DNA of 64,000 nucleotides from NCBI GenBank assembly GCA_016584495.1, contig WAID01000003.1, positions 6,032,501 through 6,096,500 of the forward strand, given 5' to 3'. This DNA is from Celoporthe dispersa. Lineage: Eukaryota; Ascomycota; Sordariomycetes; Diaporthales; Cryphonectriaceae. Below the pieces are notes generated by a model. It ran no database searches and had not been told where the DNA came from. It saw only the letters and a program-made list of their open reading frames with translations. Shown here in pieces: positions 21,570 to 33,971 of the stretch; the first letter of the stretch is position 1, and each line of letters starts with the position of its first letter. Made by a program: the position numbers and the translations under genes.

Positions 21570-22978
21570 TCAAAGATACTTCTTAGGCGACGACTTCCTC
21601 CTCTTGTAGAGAACGTAGCCTACCGCCATGACAATCTGACTGCCGACAATGACAGCAATCAGCCGACCGTGGCCGGGCGCGGCGTGTGCTTTCACAGTCT
21701 CGTTTATCGTTGAGTGGGTGTCTGAGACCAAATTCTTGATGGATCGTTCCGTGTTGCTGACCTTGCTGGACACATCGCCTTTCAGCTTGCGGATCTCGCC
21801 TTCAAGACTTGAGATCTTCTTCTCCATGTCGTCCAGCTTGTTCAGCTTGCTGAGCATGTTCTTCAGCTCGGCGATCTGGCCTGCGAGCTCGGAGTGGCGC
21901 GTCTCCCCGATGACATCGTTCTTGGATAGCTTTCGGAAGATGCTGGACGTGTGGCGGTTGACGCTCTGCAGCCGGGTGTGCAGGTCCGCAAACTGTGCAG
22001 CAGAGCTGGTGATGGAGCCGGCGTCCGCCTCGGCAACATCGTCGTCGAAAGCCGAGTCGAAGTTGCCGGAGGAGCCTCCTGATCCCTGGGCAGCGGCGGC
22101 AGGAGGATCCTGCGCCTGGCCGAAAAGTCCACCGTCCGGCGCCTGGGCGTTTCCACCGTCCTGCAAGACCTGCTGGGTGTGCTTATCCTTCGCCGGGTCA
22201 AAGTTCTCCGTCATGACAACCATCTTAAAGATCTCAAACGAGTCTGGATTGTCCGCGCTCGCTGCGGTGAGGCCAAGCTTGTAGCCCGCTGGTATGCTGA
22301 TCCTGTTACTCTCGAAGCACAGCTGTCCGTCGATCTCGACCTTGAAGTTGTCCATCGTCTGCCGGAACTTGACCTGGGACGGGCGCCCCAGGTTGCGATA
22401 CGCGTGGTCGCAGTGCCCGAACGACTGCCCGTCAACCGAGATCTTGCTGTAGTCCTTGGTACCATCGTTCAGGAACCCGCGCACCATCCCCGCGCCGCCG
22501 CCGTACGTGTCGATTACCAAAGCGAGGCCCTCGAACTTGCCAACCGTGTATATCGAACTAGTGCCGACATCCTGAGCGCCATCCTTCACTAGCCAGATGT
22601 TCAAGTTGCCCCCGGCGCGCTCGGGGCCGTTGGCGCGGAAGTCGACATCGGCTGTCCACTGGATATGCTGGAGGGGTTGGTCGGCCCAGATGGCAGCGCG
22701 CTGGTTGCCTGGGGCGGGCGGGGTGAGGATGATCTTGTTGGAGAGGATCTCGGGCGCATTGGGTTTGCCCTGGAGGGAGAAGCTGGGTATCGAGCCATCG
22801 TTGTTGGGACTTATCCTGCGGGGGAAAGGGGGGATGATGGTTAGAAAAGTATTCCGCCACAAGGAGCTCAAAGATACAAAGCTTACTTGTTGTTATAACC
22901 AAAGCTCAACTCATTGACTAGAAATTGTTGTGCTGCAGCTGGGGATAGGCCCACGAGGACTGCTAGCAGCGACCGCAT
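21570..22978 (-). CDS. emp47: L-type lectin cargo receptor, Emp47/ERGIC-53-like
   Basis: Type I membrane lectin that cycles between ER and Golgi and escorts glycoproteins in COPII vesicles. Two exons on the minus strand, 22887-22978 and 21570-22815, give 445 aa. Residues 1-16 form a signal peptide ending AAA. A legume-lectin-like domain (about residues 20-235) has LVIDTYGGG, IDGQLCFES and AGYKLGLTAAS. A coiled coil (about 340-405) suits oligomerisation. A transmembrane helix (LIAVIVGSQIVMAVGYVLY) is followed by a short basic cytosolic tail ending KKYL, a perfect KKxx dilysine signal for COPI retrieval. It is head-to-head with alg8, another early secretory gene. Emp46/47 rather than VIP36 is favoured by the coiled coil and dilysine tail. 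Confidence 0.9.
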
Positions 22979-23863
22979 GGTGACTGTCTGTGTTGCAATT
23001 TCGAGGCTGCTGAAAGAATGATTGACTTGGAGGGATGAGATCTGCTCTCTAAAAGGTTATCTGCCAAGGAGACTGCGAGGTTGCGACAAGACAGTGGTGG
23101 CAAGTTGAGGCCAGGCTGGCAAAATATCAGGATGGCCCGTCACCTGGACCCGAACTCCAAAACGCCTACCCACCCAGGGTTTTCGAAGTCCAGCTTGAAA
23201 GCAAACAATATGTGACTGTGGAGTGCACCTCAGGGTTTGCACATAGGAGATGCCTCTCAGGACCGCAAAGAAAAGAATGTGGGTATGGGTATCATGTTCA
23301 TGAAGTGCTGTTGTGGTGAAGAACATCAACAAACCGGGGAAGAGACTCTCTATCTTTCTCCGGGAACCCTGTCAAGCAACTCTTCTGTCGATCTGGCAGA
23401 GGATGAACCCCTGCAAACAGGGGATGGAGTAGCTCGGGACCCCAGATTTGGAGTGGCTTAACGAGGTACACCTGAGTACTTGGTTGCTGTTATGCCAGGC
23501 ACTATCAGGCTATTTCGAGCCGCCTGTACCAACTCGCATAATCAAAATAGATTTCTATAGTATGAGCTAAGAGGCTCATCTCATCAAACATGGACTCATT
23601 TTACTGGTACCCGCGCATGATCAAGTGCCTGGACCTGTGGGTGATGCCTTGAGAGAGGATCCTGACAGGTATCTGCAGGTACTGTAGTACTAGACACCTC
23701 AGGTGCTAAAATAGAACTGGGCTGGCCCAAGCTCAACTTTCTCCAAACCACGTCGACCTCTCGCTTCTCGAAGCCCTGGATTTTCCGACAACAGACTGCA
23801 GAGACGGCAGAGCAAACAGCACAGAATCAACGCCACCAACATTGGAGGCTATGAGATTTACAA
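22979..23863. promoter_or_regulatory. Shared upstream region of emp47 (-) and alg8 (+)
   Basis: Head-to-head intergenic region of 885 bp. Short frames on both strands look noncoding. I searched by eye for an unfolded-protein-response element (CAGCGTG or TGACGTG-like) and saw none. Confidence 0.5.
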
Positions 23864-25569
23864 ATGGCTGAGATCTCCCCATCACTCACCCAGTGCGCAA
23901 TTGTTGCTGCAGCCTTCAAGGTCCTTTTATTCCCTGCATAGTAAGCAATCCTCCCTCCTGGTGAGATGCTTATGAGACGGGTACACACCAACAAAAGCGC
24001 CCTGTACTAACGAAACATGCCCTGATAGCAAGTCCACAGACTTTGAAGTCCACCGCAACTGGCTTGCCATCACACACAGCCTTCCTCTCTGGGATTGGTA
24101 CTATGAGAAGACCTCCGAATGGACGCTCGACTACCCTCCCTTCTTTGCATACTTCGAATGGACACTGTCGCAGATTGCCAAGCTGGCTGATCCAGCCATG
24201 CTGAAGGTCTACAACCTAAACTATGACAGCTGGCAGACTGTCTATTTCCAGAGGTCAACCGTCATTATCACAGAGCTATTGCTGGTGTATGCTCTGCAGA
24301 TGTGAGTCTCGCCTAGCCACATCTCCTGTGTTTTCCTTCTGTTAACTGTTCCTAGGTTTGTCGATTCTTCCCATGGCACGTCTAAAAGGGCTGCCCAGGC
24401 TGCTGCCATCTCCATTCTTCTCTCCCCTGGTCTTCTGATCATTGATCACATTCACTTCCAATACAATGGATGCATGTATGGCATTTTGATAGCCTCTCTT
24501 GTCCTCGCAAGAAAGCAGTCTGGCTACTTGGCCAGCGGGCTCCTGTTCGCAGTCCTCCTGTGTATGAAGCACATCTACGCTTACTTGGCACCTGCCTACT
24601 TTGTCTTCCTTCTACGGGCCTACTGTCTCTCACCACGCTCGATATTCAGTATCCAATGGCTCAACGGGATCAAGCTGGGCAGCGGCATTGGGGTTATCCT
24701 CAGCGCCGCGTTTGGTCCTTTCGCGATCAAGAACCAGATACCGCAGATTCTTGGCAGGCTCTTCCCCTTTTCAAGAGGTCTCTGTCATGCATACTGGGCG
24801 CCCAACGTCTGGGCAATGTACTCTTTTGTCGACCGGGTTCTGATCTACCGTACGTCTCTATTTGTATTCTTTGGTGCTGTCGTAGCGCGATTGCTGACCA
24901 TTAACAGTTGCGCCACATCTCGGCTTGCCTGTGAAGACAGATGCGTTGAATAGCGTCACGCGGGGCCTTGTTGGAGACACAGCCTTCGCCGTACTGCCTG
25001 AGATTTCTCCGAATATGTGCTTTGCTCTCACCCTAGCAACGATGATCCCGCCGCTGGTGAAGCTCTTCATTAGTGCGACTTGGGAGAATTTCATCGGAGC
25101 CGTGACGCTCTGCGGCTACGCATCATTCCTCTTCGGCTGGCACGTCCACGAGAAGGCCATCCTCCTCGTCATCATCCCGTTCAGCTTGGTCGCGCTCAGG
25201 GACAGACGGTATTTCGGTGCATTCCGGCCTCTGGCCGTTGCGGGACACGTGTCCTTGTTTCCTCTCCTCTTCACTCCAGCCGAGTTTCCCATCAAGACTA
25301 TCTACACAATATTCTGGCTGGTCTTGTTTCTCATGGTATTCGACCGTCTCGCGCCGGCTTCGAACAGGCCGAGATTCTTCCTATTCGACAGGTGCAATAC
25401 CCTCTACATTGCCGTCAGCATCCCGCTGATCGCGTACTGCTCGTTGATTCACGAGATTGTATTTGGAAAGAGCTATGAGTTCCTGCCGCTCATGTTCACC
25501 AGCTCATATGCGGCGGTCGGTGTGGTGGGTAGCTGGGTCGGATTTATGACGGTGTTCTTTGCATCATGA
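23864..25569 (+). CDS. alg8: Dolichyl-P-Glc:Glc1Man9GlcNAc2-PP-dolichol alpha-1,3-glucosyltransferase Alg8
   Basis: ER-membrane GT57 enzyme that adds the second glucose to the lipid-linked N-glycan precursor. Exons 23864-23940, 24029-24301, 24356-24849 and 24908-25569 give 501 aa. The lumenal loop after the first transmembrane helix has the ALG6/ALG8 signature STDFEVHRNWLAITHSLP and TLDYPPFFAYFEW. FVDSSHGTSKRA, DHIHFQYNGCMYG and CHAYWAPNVWAMYSFVDR are typical of Alg8 rather than Alg6. About a dozen hydrophobic helices follow. GWHVHEKAILLVIIPFS is the conserved C-terminal block. The first intron carries a TACTAAC branch site at 24005-24011. All junctions keep frame. Confidence 0.94.
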
Positions 25570-27638
25570 GCAAGAGAATCGGGGGCTTTATGGAGAATTT
25601 AGATCGCAAGCAAGAGAGTTGCAGGCAGGAAGTGCTCGCATAATCACCAAGAATTTGACCAGCACCATCGACATGATATGCCCATGGTGGTACAAATATC
25701 CCCCCCCCCCTTTTTTTTTTTTTGTGTGTATGTGTGTGTGTGCGTGTGTTTGTGCGTGTGCACGAGACAGTGAAAACGGGGGAGGGGGATGAACCTTATG
25801 TCAAGGTCTGTTCCTTGATGCCACAAATAATTCCTTGCCACTTTGAAGACCAGACTTCTTGAGCACGTATAGGGAGGATTGTGATGGTCCATTGAATACC
25901 ACAATGGGATCCGATTGTGGGCTATGAGGGAGGAGGGGGGGGGGGAGTTGATTACTGCAGTGGGTGGTGTGGGGCAATTCTCAGAAGGGGAAGCGCGGGC
26001 TGGGTAGGGTGAGAGTACTGGAAGGAGGGGTGTTGCCAGAGAGCGTGCTGTCGGAGACGGAAGCCACACCTGAAAGGCACTCTGCCTTCACAGAGTAGGC
26101 TGTCTATAATATTGACCAACTCTCGTAAACAGCTGGCCCACTAGCTGTCGCTACGCTATGGCTACATCCTCTCACCTTTCTCTTGAGGCCAATTCCGCTC
26201 TAAGTCTGATGGTCCGTAGTCATCACGTCTTTTCTCCAGAGCACTGCCAGAACAGCGAGTGTTCCTCTGGGGTCGTCTGAAGGACTTAATCTTCAAGTGT
26301 GGTTGACGTGGTACATGTGCCAATTCGTTCATGTTGCGCATATTTACGAAGTAAGCATCTCCGTGCTACCAAACACTCACCAACAGCCTAGCTTGCAAGG
26401 AACTTTACACAGCCAGCCAGCCTGCGCTTTCATCGCCCAAGGCTTATGTCTTCTTGTACCTTAGGATTGCCAGTTGGAAACACTGAATAATTTGCACATT
26501 GCTTGCATTTTCCGAGTAAGAGAGATTGTTTTCGTGCGGGATAGCTGGGACATGACATGGACATCATGCATACCAAGCATCCGAAGATAAGCCGACACAG
26601 GCTGATGAGGCTCAAAATGCGCCCAGGATAGATTGATTAGGTGGTGCAACCTATGGGTGCACGAGATCCTCAGGACTGTATGTGAGCGAGGAACCAAGCG
26701 GGATCAGTGTAAACAGATATGGTAGTGATGCTGCCCTTGCGTCGAGTCATCACAGAGGGTGTGAGCTGGCAGAGGGTGGATATGCAAGTCCTTGGGAAAG
26801 GGAATGGTCCTGTCCAGGAGGAGCTGTAGGCGTATATCTGATCAAGGAGGCTTTGAGCAGGCCCAGGACCAAACAAACAAGCATCCTGTGGATTGTGCCG
26901 TCCATGATGATTAAAACAAGCCCAAACATGGCCGGATTTAGACATGGTTGTGGTGAGGATGGAGCAGAAGCAGGAGGACGAGGGCTTGTAGGGTTCGACG
27001 GGGAGCGGAGGGACCCAGGTCGGACGTACGCTAGTCTGTTGAGCAGGGATCATGAAATGACATCCCTGTCCGCGCACGCCGGGACTGGGACTAGGCAGCT
27101 GGCTGGGACTGGGACTGGGGACATTTTAGTAGACACCAAGAACCTGACATAAACGTCTTTGCTGCACCTCTACCCAAATTTTGTTTTCGTTTCACGACCG
27201 CTTCTCCTTCTCGACTCCCCCACCGTCACCTCTCCTCCCGACACTACCGAGCCCTCCCAGACCCGCGGCCGCCACCCACCAACACCGCCGACCTGCACGC
27301 CCGCGCACGCCCTCGTGCTGCCGAACAGCAGCCTCGTGTAAGTCGGGTCTCTTGGTCCGTCCCCGTGGCCGTGGCCGTGGCCCACCGGGACCTGCACCCA
27401 GGCCGGGTCGGTGCATTCTCTGCACCTCCACGTCTACCCAACTCCTCTGCCAGCCTGCTCCACGTTTCTACCTCCTGGCCACGACCACGACCCCTCTGGC
27501 ACAACAACGCCTCAAAACAGTCGCAAAACGCCCTCGCCATCCAATTTCAGACCTGCATCCGGTCCGTAAGGCTGATCTTCAGCCTTGCAGATGATTTTCC
27601 CGCCCCGCGTCTGAACCGGTAGACGTAGCCCTCCAGAC
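25570..27638. other. Intergenic between alg8 and itc1/acf1
   Basis: About 2.1 kb with no convincing gene. It holds the alg8 3' end, a C/T/GT compound repeat at about 25700-25760 and the itc1 upstream leader, which is C-rich with CCACC clusters (about 27200-27600). Confidence 0.55.
25700..25760. repeat. Compound C-run / T-run / GT microsatellite
   Basis: About 11 C, then 13 T, then interrupted GT repeats, about 130 bp downstream of the alg8 stop codon. Likely in or near its 3' untranslated region. Confidence 0.85.
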
Positions 27639-30600
27639 ATGGTATGCCACCGCCCTCTCCCACCTTAACCGTACCGTGCTGGGCGCATTCGCCTGCTCAC
27701 TCTCCCCCAGGTTCTTTTCAAACGAAAGCCGGTGCAGTTCCTGCAGCCGCCATACGCTGAAAATGACCAAGAGGTACGTACCATGTCCAACGTGCAACGC
27801 GCCGCACCCACGTACATGCACCTACCTGCTCACACACACGCGCGCCGTCAACCACAGGTCTGGCATATCCCTCAGACAGGTGAAATATTTGTCACGTACG
27901 AGGACTATTTGACCAGGTATGCTTTTTTCCTTGTCACCCTCAATTGTTCCTTGTGGGGGCTAATACGCGTGATAGGCTGGACTTTTACAAGCAGGTGCGT
28001 TTGAGCCGCGGGTTGAGCCCAACCTAGACCCGAACCTCCCCACTGACGCCCCCTCTTTCCTCCGCAGAAACGATTCATATGTCAGATCACCGGTCACTCA
28101 GGTCTTAATTTCTTCGAGGCACTGGAGTCAGAGGTCAGTCTCGCCTTGATCACCCTTCCTCTTCTCTGCGTCGCGCTGAAGAAGTGCTGACCGCCTGCCC
28201 AGCTCGCTGGCGCCCAGGAAGTCGAGCAAGCTTTCCCCGAACCACTGAAGGGCCCCATCCTGCGACGCGTCCAGTTCCAAACAATATCCCGGATCGACAA
28301 CCTGGTTGATAGACTCTACGAGGAGTTCAAGTCGGATTTCTACCCCGGCGAGCATGTCACCGTCTCCGTCCTCACCGGGGAGCGGCTGACTGGTATCGTG
28401 AGGGACAAGGCAAGATTCGGGAGCAAATGTCTCGCCGACGGGACCATGAGCCAGCCCTTCTCGCGATATTTTGTCAGCCTGGACGACCGGGAAGACGAGG
28501 AAGCTGTCGTCGACGACCACAACATCTGGCGCGACCGCAAGATCTTTACCAAGTCGGTCCTGCGATCCTTCATCAAGAAGACCGTCACTCGGGAGGCCTG
28601 GACCGGAGCTCCCTGGTTGGTAAAGGACTCGATCGCGAGCCAATACAAGATAGACACGCGCATTCCGAACCACCTGCGCTGGGAGTACAAGCTCAACGAG
28701 CGGAGGCTGGCACAGTCGCAAAAGCGCATGTCCAGCCAGACGGCTCTTTCTGCTCAAGATGCAGCTGGGCTGGCCAACGGCTTTCCAGGCCCAGTTCGGC
28801 TGCCGGAACTCAAGCCCGCGAGCAAGCTCCCCAAGGTATCAAAGGGCCAGAATGGTGAGGCGGGGCAGGGCGGCAAGGGCCACAAGAATGGCTTTGCGAA
28901 ATCAGAGGGCGGCCAGTTCATGCATCTGCCACTTCCTGGCAACCCGTTCCAGTTCCCTCTATCCTTCCGCAACAACCAGCTGGCCCACATACCACCCGTC
29001 CTCGCACAGCCAGAACCACCACCCCCTCCTCCGCCACCAAAGTACCCCATCGAGGACCTCAGTATTGAACCGGGACGTTTGGTCAGGCCACCAATCAGGT
29101 TCATGTGCAAAGACCCGCCCGTGGAGGTCGACAACAAGCTGGCCGCTGGCGAGGATATCCTCATGAAATCTGTCGGGCCGTTCCTCGAAACCTGGGACAC
29201 ACTCAACGTCTATTGCGAGATATTCCAGCTCGACTCATTCACGTTTGACGACTTTGTGGAGGCGATGCGGGTCGCATCCGAGGATGTCAAGGTTCAACTG
29301 TTTGATGAGATCCACTGTGCTGTTCTCAAGGTCCTGGTACATTCGGAAGCGGATGGTGGTAAGGTCCAATTCCGCCTTCCCGAGATCGAGCAGGAGGAAG
29401 ACAGCGAGGAAGACGAGGACGAGGACGAGGAGGAAGAGGAAGACCGCGAGCCGACGCCACAGCCCACGGCACGGGCGACCAGAAGCAGTCTGGCGAAGCT
29501 GGAAGCCGAGAGGTTGAAGGCTGAGGCAGAGGCAGCGGAGAGGGAGGAGAAGGAACTGGAGAACGCGCCAAAGCACCGCGCCGAAGAAGTCCTCGCCGAC
29601 TACGACTGGATTGATCAGCTCAGGAAGAGAAAATTCAGGGACGGCGGATGGGAGGCAATCATGGTCGGGCTGATGCATCAACTCTCCAAGGATGAGCGGC
29701 GAAAGGCAGTCTGCGAGGAGCTGCTCATCCAGCTGGTGCCTCGTGACGTTGAGCCTACCCTGGAGACGATCCGACAGCATTATGCAGCTCTTGATGTCAA
29801 CTACCGCATCCAGGCTCTTCAGATCCTCTGTATGCTGACCATCGAGACCAAAGCCATCCGCCGATACATGGAGGATTGCAGCGAGCACATGACATCATAT
29901 CGCAAAGACAAGATTGACTGGCAGCGGCAGCGCAAGCAAGCGTAAGTTTCTGACCACCTGGTTGTTCTCCAGACGAGACTGACACGGCGACCTTAGTGCT
30001 GAGGAGCTGAAGGCTCTCAACGAAGAGCGCAAGATCCAGTTGCCGGACAACCTCCCGCCCTCGCCTCCTCGTAACCCGGCTGTTGATACGAATGGCGATG
30101 TCAAGATGGATGACGCGGCCGAGTTGACTCCAAATGAGGAGGAGAACGCCGACACGGAAGACGAGGTACCGCGAAGTGTCGGTCGTGGCCTCAGGCGCGG
30201 GCTGGACCGTGCCGCAGAACGACAGCGCCAAAAAGAGAAGGAGGAGGAGCGTAAAAGGGAGATCGAGGCCGCCAAAGCAATTCCCAAGCAGTCGAAGCAG
30301 TTCTTGAAGCTCCTGAAGGACATCCAAAAGAAGGAAGACCTTATCAAGAAGTGTGAAGAGGAAATCGGGATTATCGACAACGATCTGAGAGAGGCAGACT
30401 GCGCGCGCACAAGAGTGTTGGGCAAGGATCGATTTTGGAATCGGTACTACTGGTTCGAGCGCAACGGGATGCCTTACGGCGGGCTGCCGAACAGCTCCAC
30501 AGCGGACGCTGGCTATGCCAACGGCTGTATCTGGGTACAGGGACCAGACGAATTAGAGCGTGAGGGGTACATCGATCTGGCTCTTGACCTGCAGAACAAC

Positions 30601-31143
30601 TACAAGTCTCAGTTCGCCATGACGGTACCGGAGAGGAAGGCAAAGGAGGAGGGCCCGACCAGTGTCTACACCGCGTGGCAGTGGGGTTTCATCGACGATC
30701 CAAAGGATGTCAAGAAGCTCATAGACTGGCTTGACCCGCGAGGTTTCAACGAGCTGAAGCTACGCAAGGAGCTGGTCAACTTCAGCGACAAGATACTCAG
30801 GCACATGGAGAACCGCCAGAAACATCTCAGTCTCGGCGAAGAGAAGCAGAAACAGAAGGACACCGAGGAGACCAATGGCGTGAACGGCAAGACAACTGCC
30901 GCAACCAGCAAGCGAATGACAACTAGGATGCGAAGGTCGCCCACTCCGGAAGAGCCGCAGTACCGGTGTCTACAGTGGGAGAACACTACTGCCATCGAGG
31001 AGCTGGGCCACCTGCACAGCGCGCCACCAGCCCCCGCGCCGCCCAAGGGCAAGCGTGGTGGTAGCCGCAAGAAAATTGTTGTCGAAGAAGTCATCGAGGA
31101 ATCGCCGGCTCCGATGAAGACTCGCTCTAGGAGGAAGCCTTAG
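27639..31143 (+). CDS. itc1: ISWI chromatin-remodelling partner Itc1/Acf1 (WAC-DDT-WHIM)
   Basis: Non-catalytic subunit that pairs with ISWI ATPase to space nucleosomes; nuclear. Seven coding exons: 27639-27641, 27711-27773, 27858-27916, 27976-27994, 28068-28133, 28203-29941 and 29997-31143, giving 1031 aa. Exon 1 encodes only the start Met, which joins to VLFKRKPVQFLQ to start the WAC domain (about residues 2-130). DDT lies at about 386-450 (ETWDTLNVYCEIFQLD), an Asp/Glu run at about 468-487, WHIM at about 536-650 (DWIDQLRKRKFRDGGWEAI) and the C-terminal WHIM segment near 795 (RFWNRYYWFERNG). The tail is basic (MKTRSRRKP). The TAG at 31141 is followed by 103 more open codons in the same frame, listed separately. 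Confidence 0.93.
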
Positions 31144-31455
31144 GAAGGGAGCCGTAATGATGCGAGTGCCGAGGAGCAACGCCAGCCACACTCACGTGTG
31201 CCGTCAAGGCGCACGAGGAACGCACCACGAGAAGTGGTAGCTCACGGCGACGATGGTGGGGAATCTGCATATATGCTGCCGAAGGGCAAGAGGAGCCGAT
31301 CACAAGACACGACAGCTGACGGAGCGGATAAGGAGACCTCGATGTTAGCGCTACCCCAAAGGCAGCGCCGCTTCACACGAATGCTTCCCAGTGATAACGA
31401 GACTACCACGGAGCCGTCGCCCCCGAGAAAGACTCGCTCAAAAACGAAGGCTTAG
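31144..31455 (+). other. In-frame open extension beyond the itc1 stop codon
   Basis: Directly after the TAG at 31141-31143 the same frame stays open for 103 codons to a TAG at 31453-31455. The text is basic and Ser/Thr-rich like the Itc1 tail, and it ends KTRSKTKA, echoing the MKTRSRRKP just before the first stop. It could be a former C-terminus cut off by a nonsense change, a base-call error, or a readthrough product. There is no ATG near its start, so a separate gene is unlikely. Confidence 0.45.
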
Positions 31456-32774
31456 AGTGTACGGCTAAGTAGCTGCGTTGCCGAACGGCGGGATTGATCG
31501 TGATCAGGTGATCCTATCCTAAACCCGAGCATTCTACATCACAAGCTCCTATCGGAACTATTGTTTCCATGTCCAATTTCGGTGGAACTTGACGAATGTC
31601 ACAGTGCTGCCCAAAGCTGGGAGGCTCGGTCTAGTTTTGAGGCTGGAGCTATGCATGGCTGGCATCATTATCTAAGTTCTACATGATGCCAGGGGGATGC
31701 ACTGGTGGCTGTGATAGGCCACCTAATTCATGGTGATTGTTTGAAGGGCACAAGTTTGGGCGCACTGGGAGGCATGTGTGATGGGTTGCTTTGCATAGCT
31801 TATCATTGGAAGAGGGAGCACATGGCTTGTCTTTGTGCTTTAGAACCCCGGAGCATCTGTTACACTGTCCAGCTGGCAATATAGCCTGGGGTTCCAGGAC
31901 CTAGGAGCACTTGCTGGTGCCATTGGAGCCTTGGTTTTTGTTGTTGTTTTTTTGGGAGTTGGCGATGGGCAGTTGAAAATTGACAATTAAAATGCTGATA
32001 CAGGGGAAGGGGGAACTACCTGATGATTACCTAGATACTTAATCTGCTGAGGGCGCACTGCACGTCTGCTGCCAGGCTCTGAGCTAGCTAGAGTATCAAA
32101 TCCACATCGCAATGTGTCTTTCCTGGAGTCTGTGAAGCCGGCCATGATATTCTGGGGAATATGCACATCTGCCTTTCCGAAGGAGTGGGTGCTGATACAG
32201 CGAGCAGGGTTTGGCTCGGTCAAAGGAAGGGCAGACTGGGAGCTACACCACCCACCCGAGACCTCTGCACAACATATCCTGAGTAGTTTGTCACATTACG
32301 CACATGCTTGGCTTTTGAGGTAAACTTCTTCAATGGAGGCTACACGGAGAAGGCAGGCAGTGCTGAGCTAAGCAAGACTTCGGATGTAGAAGTCTGAAGC
32401 CCTCTCCATCTACTGATCCAACCGTAAGCCACTACCCATAGTGAGGTGCTAAAGAAGAGGTGTCGTAGCAGAGGTACTCCCAGCAAATGGCGGGACCTTG
32501 AGCCAGCCTAACACAGGCAAGGCAGAGCTAAAACGGAGAGAAAGGGATCCTTCCGTAAGCAAAGGCGAAAGTTGAGATTGCTTATCTAAGACGCACCAAC
32601 TCTGTCAAGATCTCAGATCACGTGGGTGGAGTGTGTGCACGGACCTTAGGGCTCCTCCCTCTCCGCTTGACTTCTACCCGCGCCTGGAACTCAGATTTTC
32701 CATTCTAACCTTTCGACCTAAAGCGAAGGACATCGACATCTTGAGGCAGCACCATCAACGACAGGTTGCCCATC
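31456..32774. other. Intergenic between itc1 and rps18
   Basis: About 1.3 kb with no gene recognised. A palindromic CACGTG E-box lies at 32619-32624, about 150 bp upstream of the rps18 start, a possible activator site. Confidence 0.55.
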
Positions 32775-33492
32775 ATGTCTCTCGTGTCAGGCGAGAAGGT
32801 AAATACCCACGCTCAAGCTGTCAATTCATTGAAATCGTCAAAATTAAAGTGGCTGATACTGACAACCGATGTTCCCGTCAACAGTCGAACTTCCAGTTCA
32901 TCTTGCGTCTGCTCAACACCAACGTCGACGGCAAGCAGAAGGTCGTCTACGCCCTTACCAAGATCAAGGGTGTCGGTCGCCGCTACTCCAACCTCGTCTG
33001 CAAGAAGGCCGATGTCGACCTGAACAAGCGCGCCGGAGAGCTTACCTGTACGAAATCTACCACCGCCCCGAGATCTGGGAATTTTGTTTCCTTAACGGAC
33101 AGAGAATGCTGACAAGACTTCATCACAGCCGAGGAGCTCGAGCGTATCGTTACCATCATCCAGAACCCTACCCAGTACAAGATTCCTACCTGTACGGAAC
33201 CCTCCGACCCCGAACTCGACGTCCGAACGAGACAGTGGATTGGCAGGTTTAGCTAACATGGCTGCAAACAGGGTTCCTCAACCGACAGCGCGATATTGTC
33301 GACGGCAAGGACTACCAGGTCCTCGCCAACGGTGTCGACTCTAAGCTCCGTGATGACCTCGAGCGCCTGAAGAAGATCCGGGCCCACCGTGGTCTCCGAC
33401 ACTACTGGGGCCTGCGTGTCCGTGGCCAGCACACCAAGACCACTGGTCGTCGCGGCCGGACTGTCGGTGTCTCCAAGAAGAAGGGTGGTTAA
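32775..33492 (+). CDS. rps18: 40S ribosomal protein S18 (uS13)
   Basis: Small-subunit head protein of the cytosolic ribosome that contacts the intersubunit bridge and P-site tRNA. Exons 32775-32798, 32885-33047, 33129-33191 and 33272-33492 give 156 aa, the family length. Conserved text includes SNFQFILRLLNTNVDGKQKV, TKIKGVGRRYSN, IVTIIQNPTQYKIP and the basic tail LRVRGQHTKTTGRRG. Multiple short introns clustered at the 5' end are typical of fungal ribosomal protein genes. It converges on sdo1, with 479 bp between stop codons. Confidence 0.97.
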
Positions 33493-33971
33493 GATATACA
33501 ATGGTCACTTTCGGCGTCCCGGTCGGTTGCGGGGATGGGGTCTTTGGAGGGACGCTACGCTTGGTTTCCCTACAGCATTGCTGCTACATGGTGTGGCACG
33601 CTTATGGCTCTGCCTCGAACAGTTTCTCTCGAGAACGACATGGAAGAAAAGGCATTGTGGTCGCTGGCGCTGGGCTGGTGAACTAGAAGAAACCGGTATC
33701 CCTCCGAAAACAAAAATGATTTGTGGAATTCAAAACAGCATTTGAACGCAGCTGGGTCCGTCTTGTCGGCTGTGTGAAGGCATACAACTGGCTTGTGATA
33801 GGACTCTCATGGTGTCGAACCGCCAAGTTACGGCACTGCCCGATTCTAGTCCGCTCACAGGTTCTACGAAGACATCTGGAGACGTGATTGACAATCTTGG
33901 TAGGTTGGGGTGGCATTAAGCAGTCGACACAGATGAACGGGGAAGCGTTCGGTGCAGTGTCATAACGGCAT
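33493..33971. other. Convergent 3' region between rps18 and sdo1
   Basis: Untranslated 3' sequence of two convergent genes; nothing else recognised. Confidence 0.6.

Noticed and set aside
17118..25569. A biosynthetic cluster around the kinase, prolidase and glucosyltransferase genes
   Set aside because: The genes are conserved housekeeping functions with no synthase, P450, transporter or regulator alongside.
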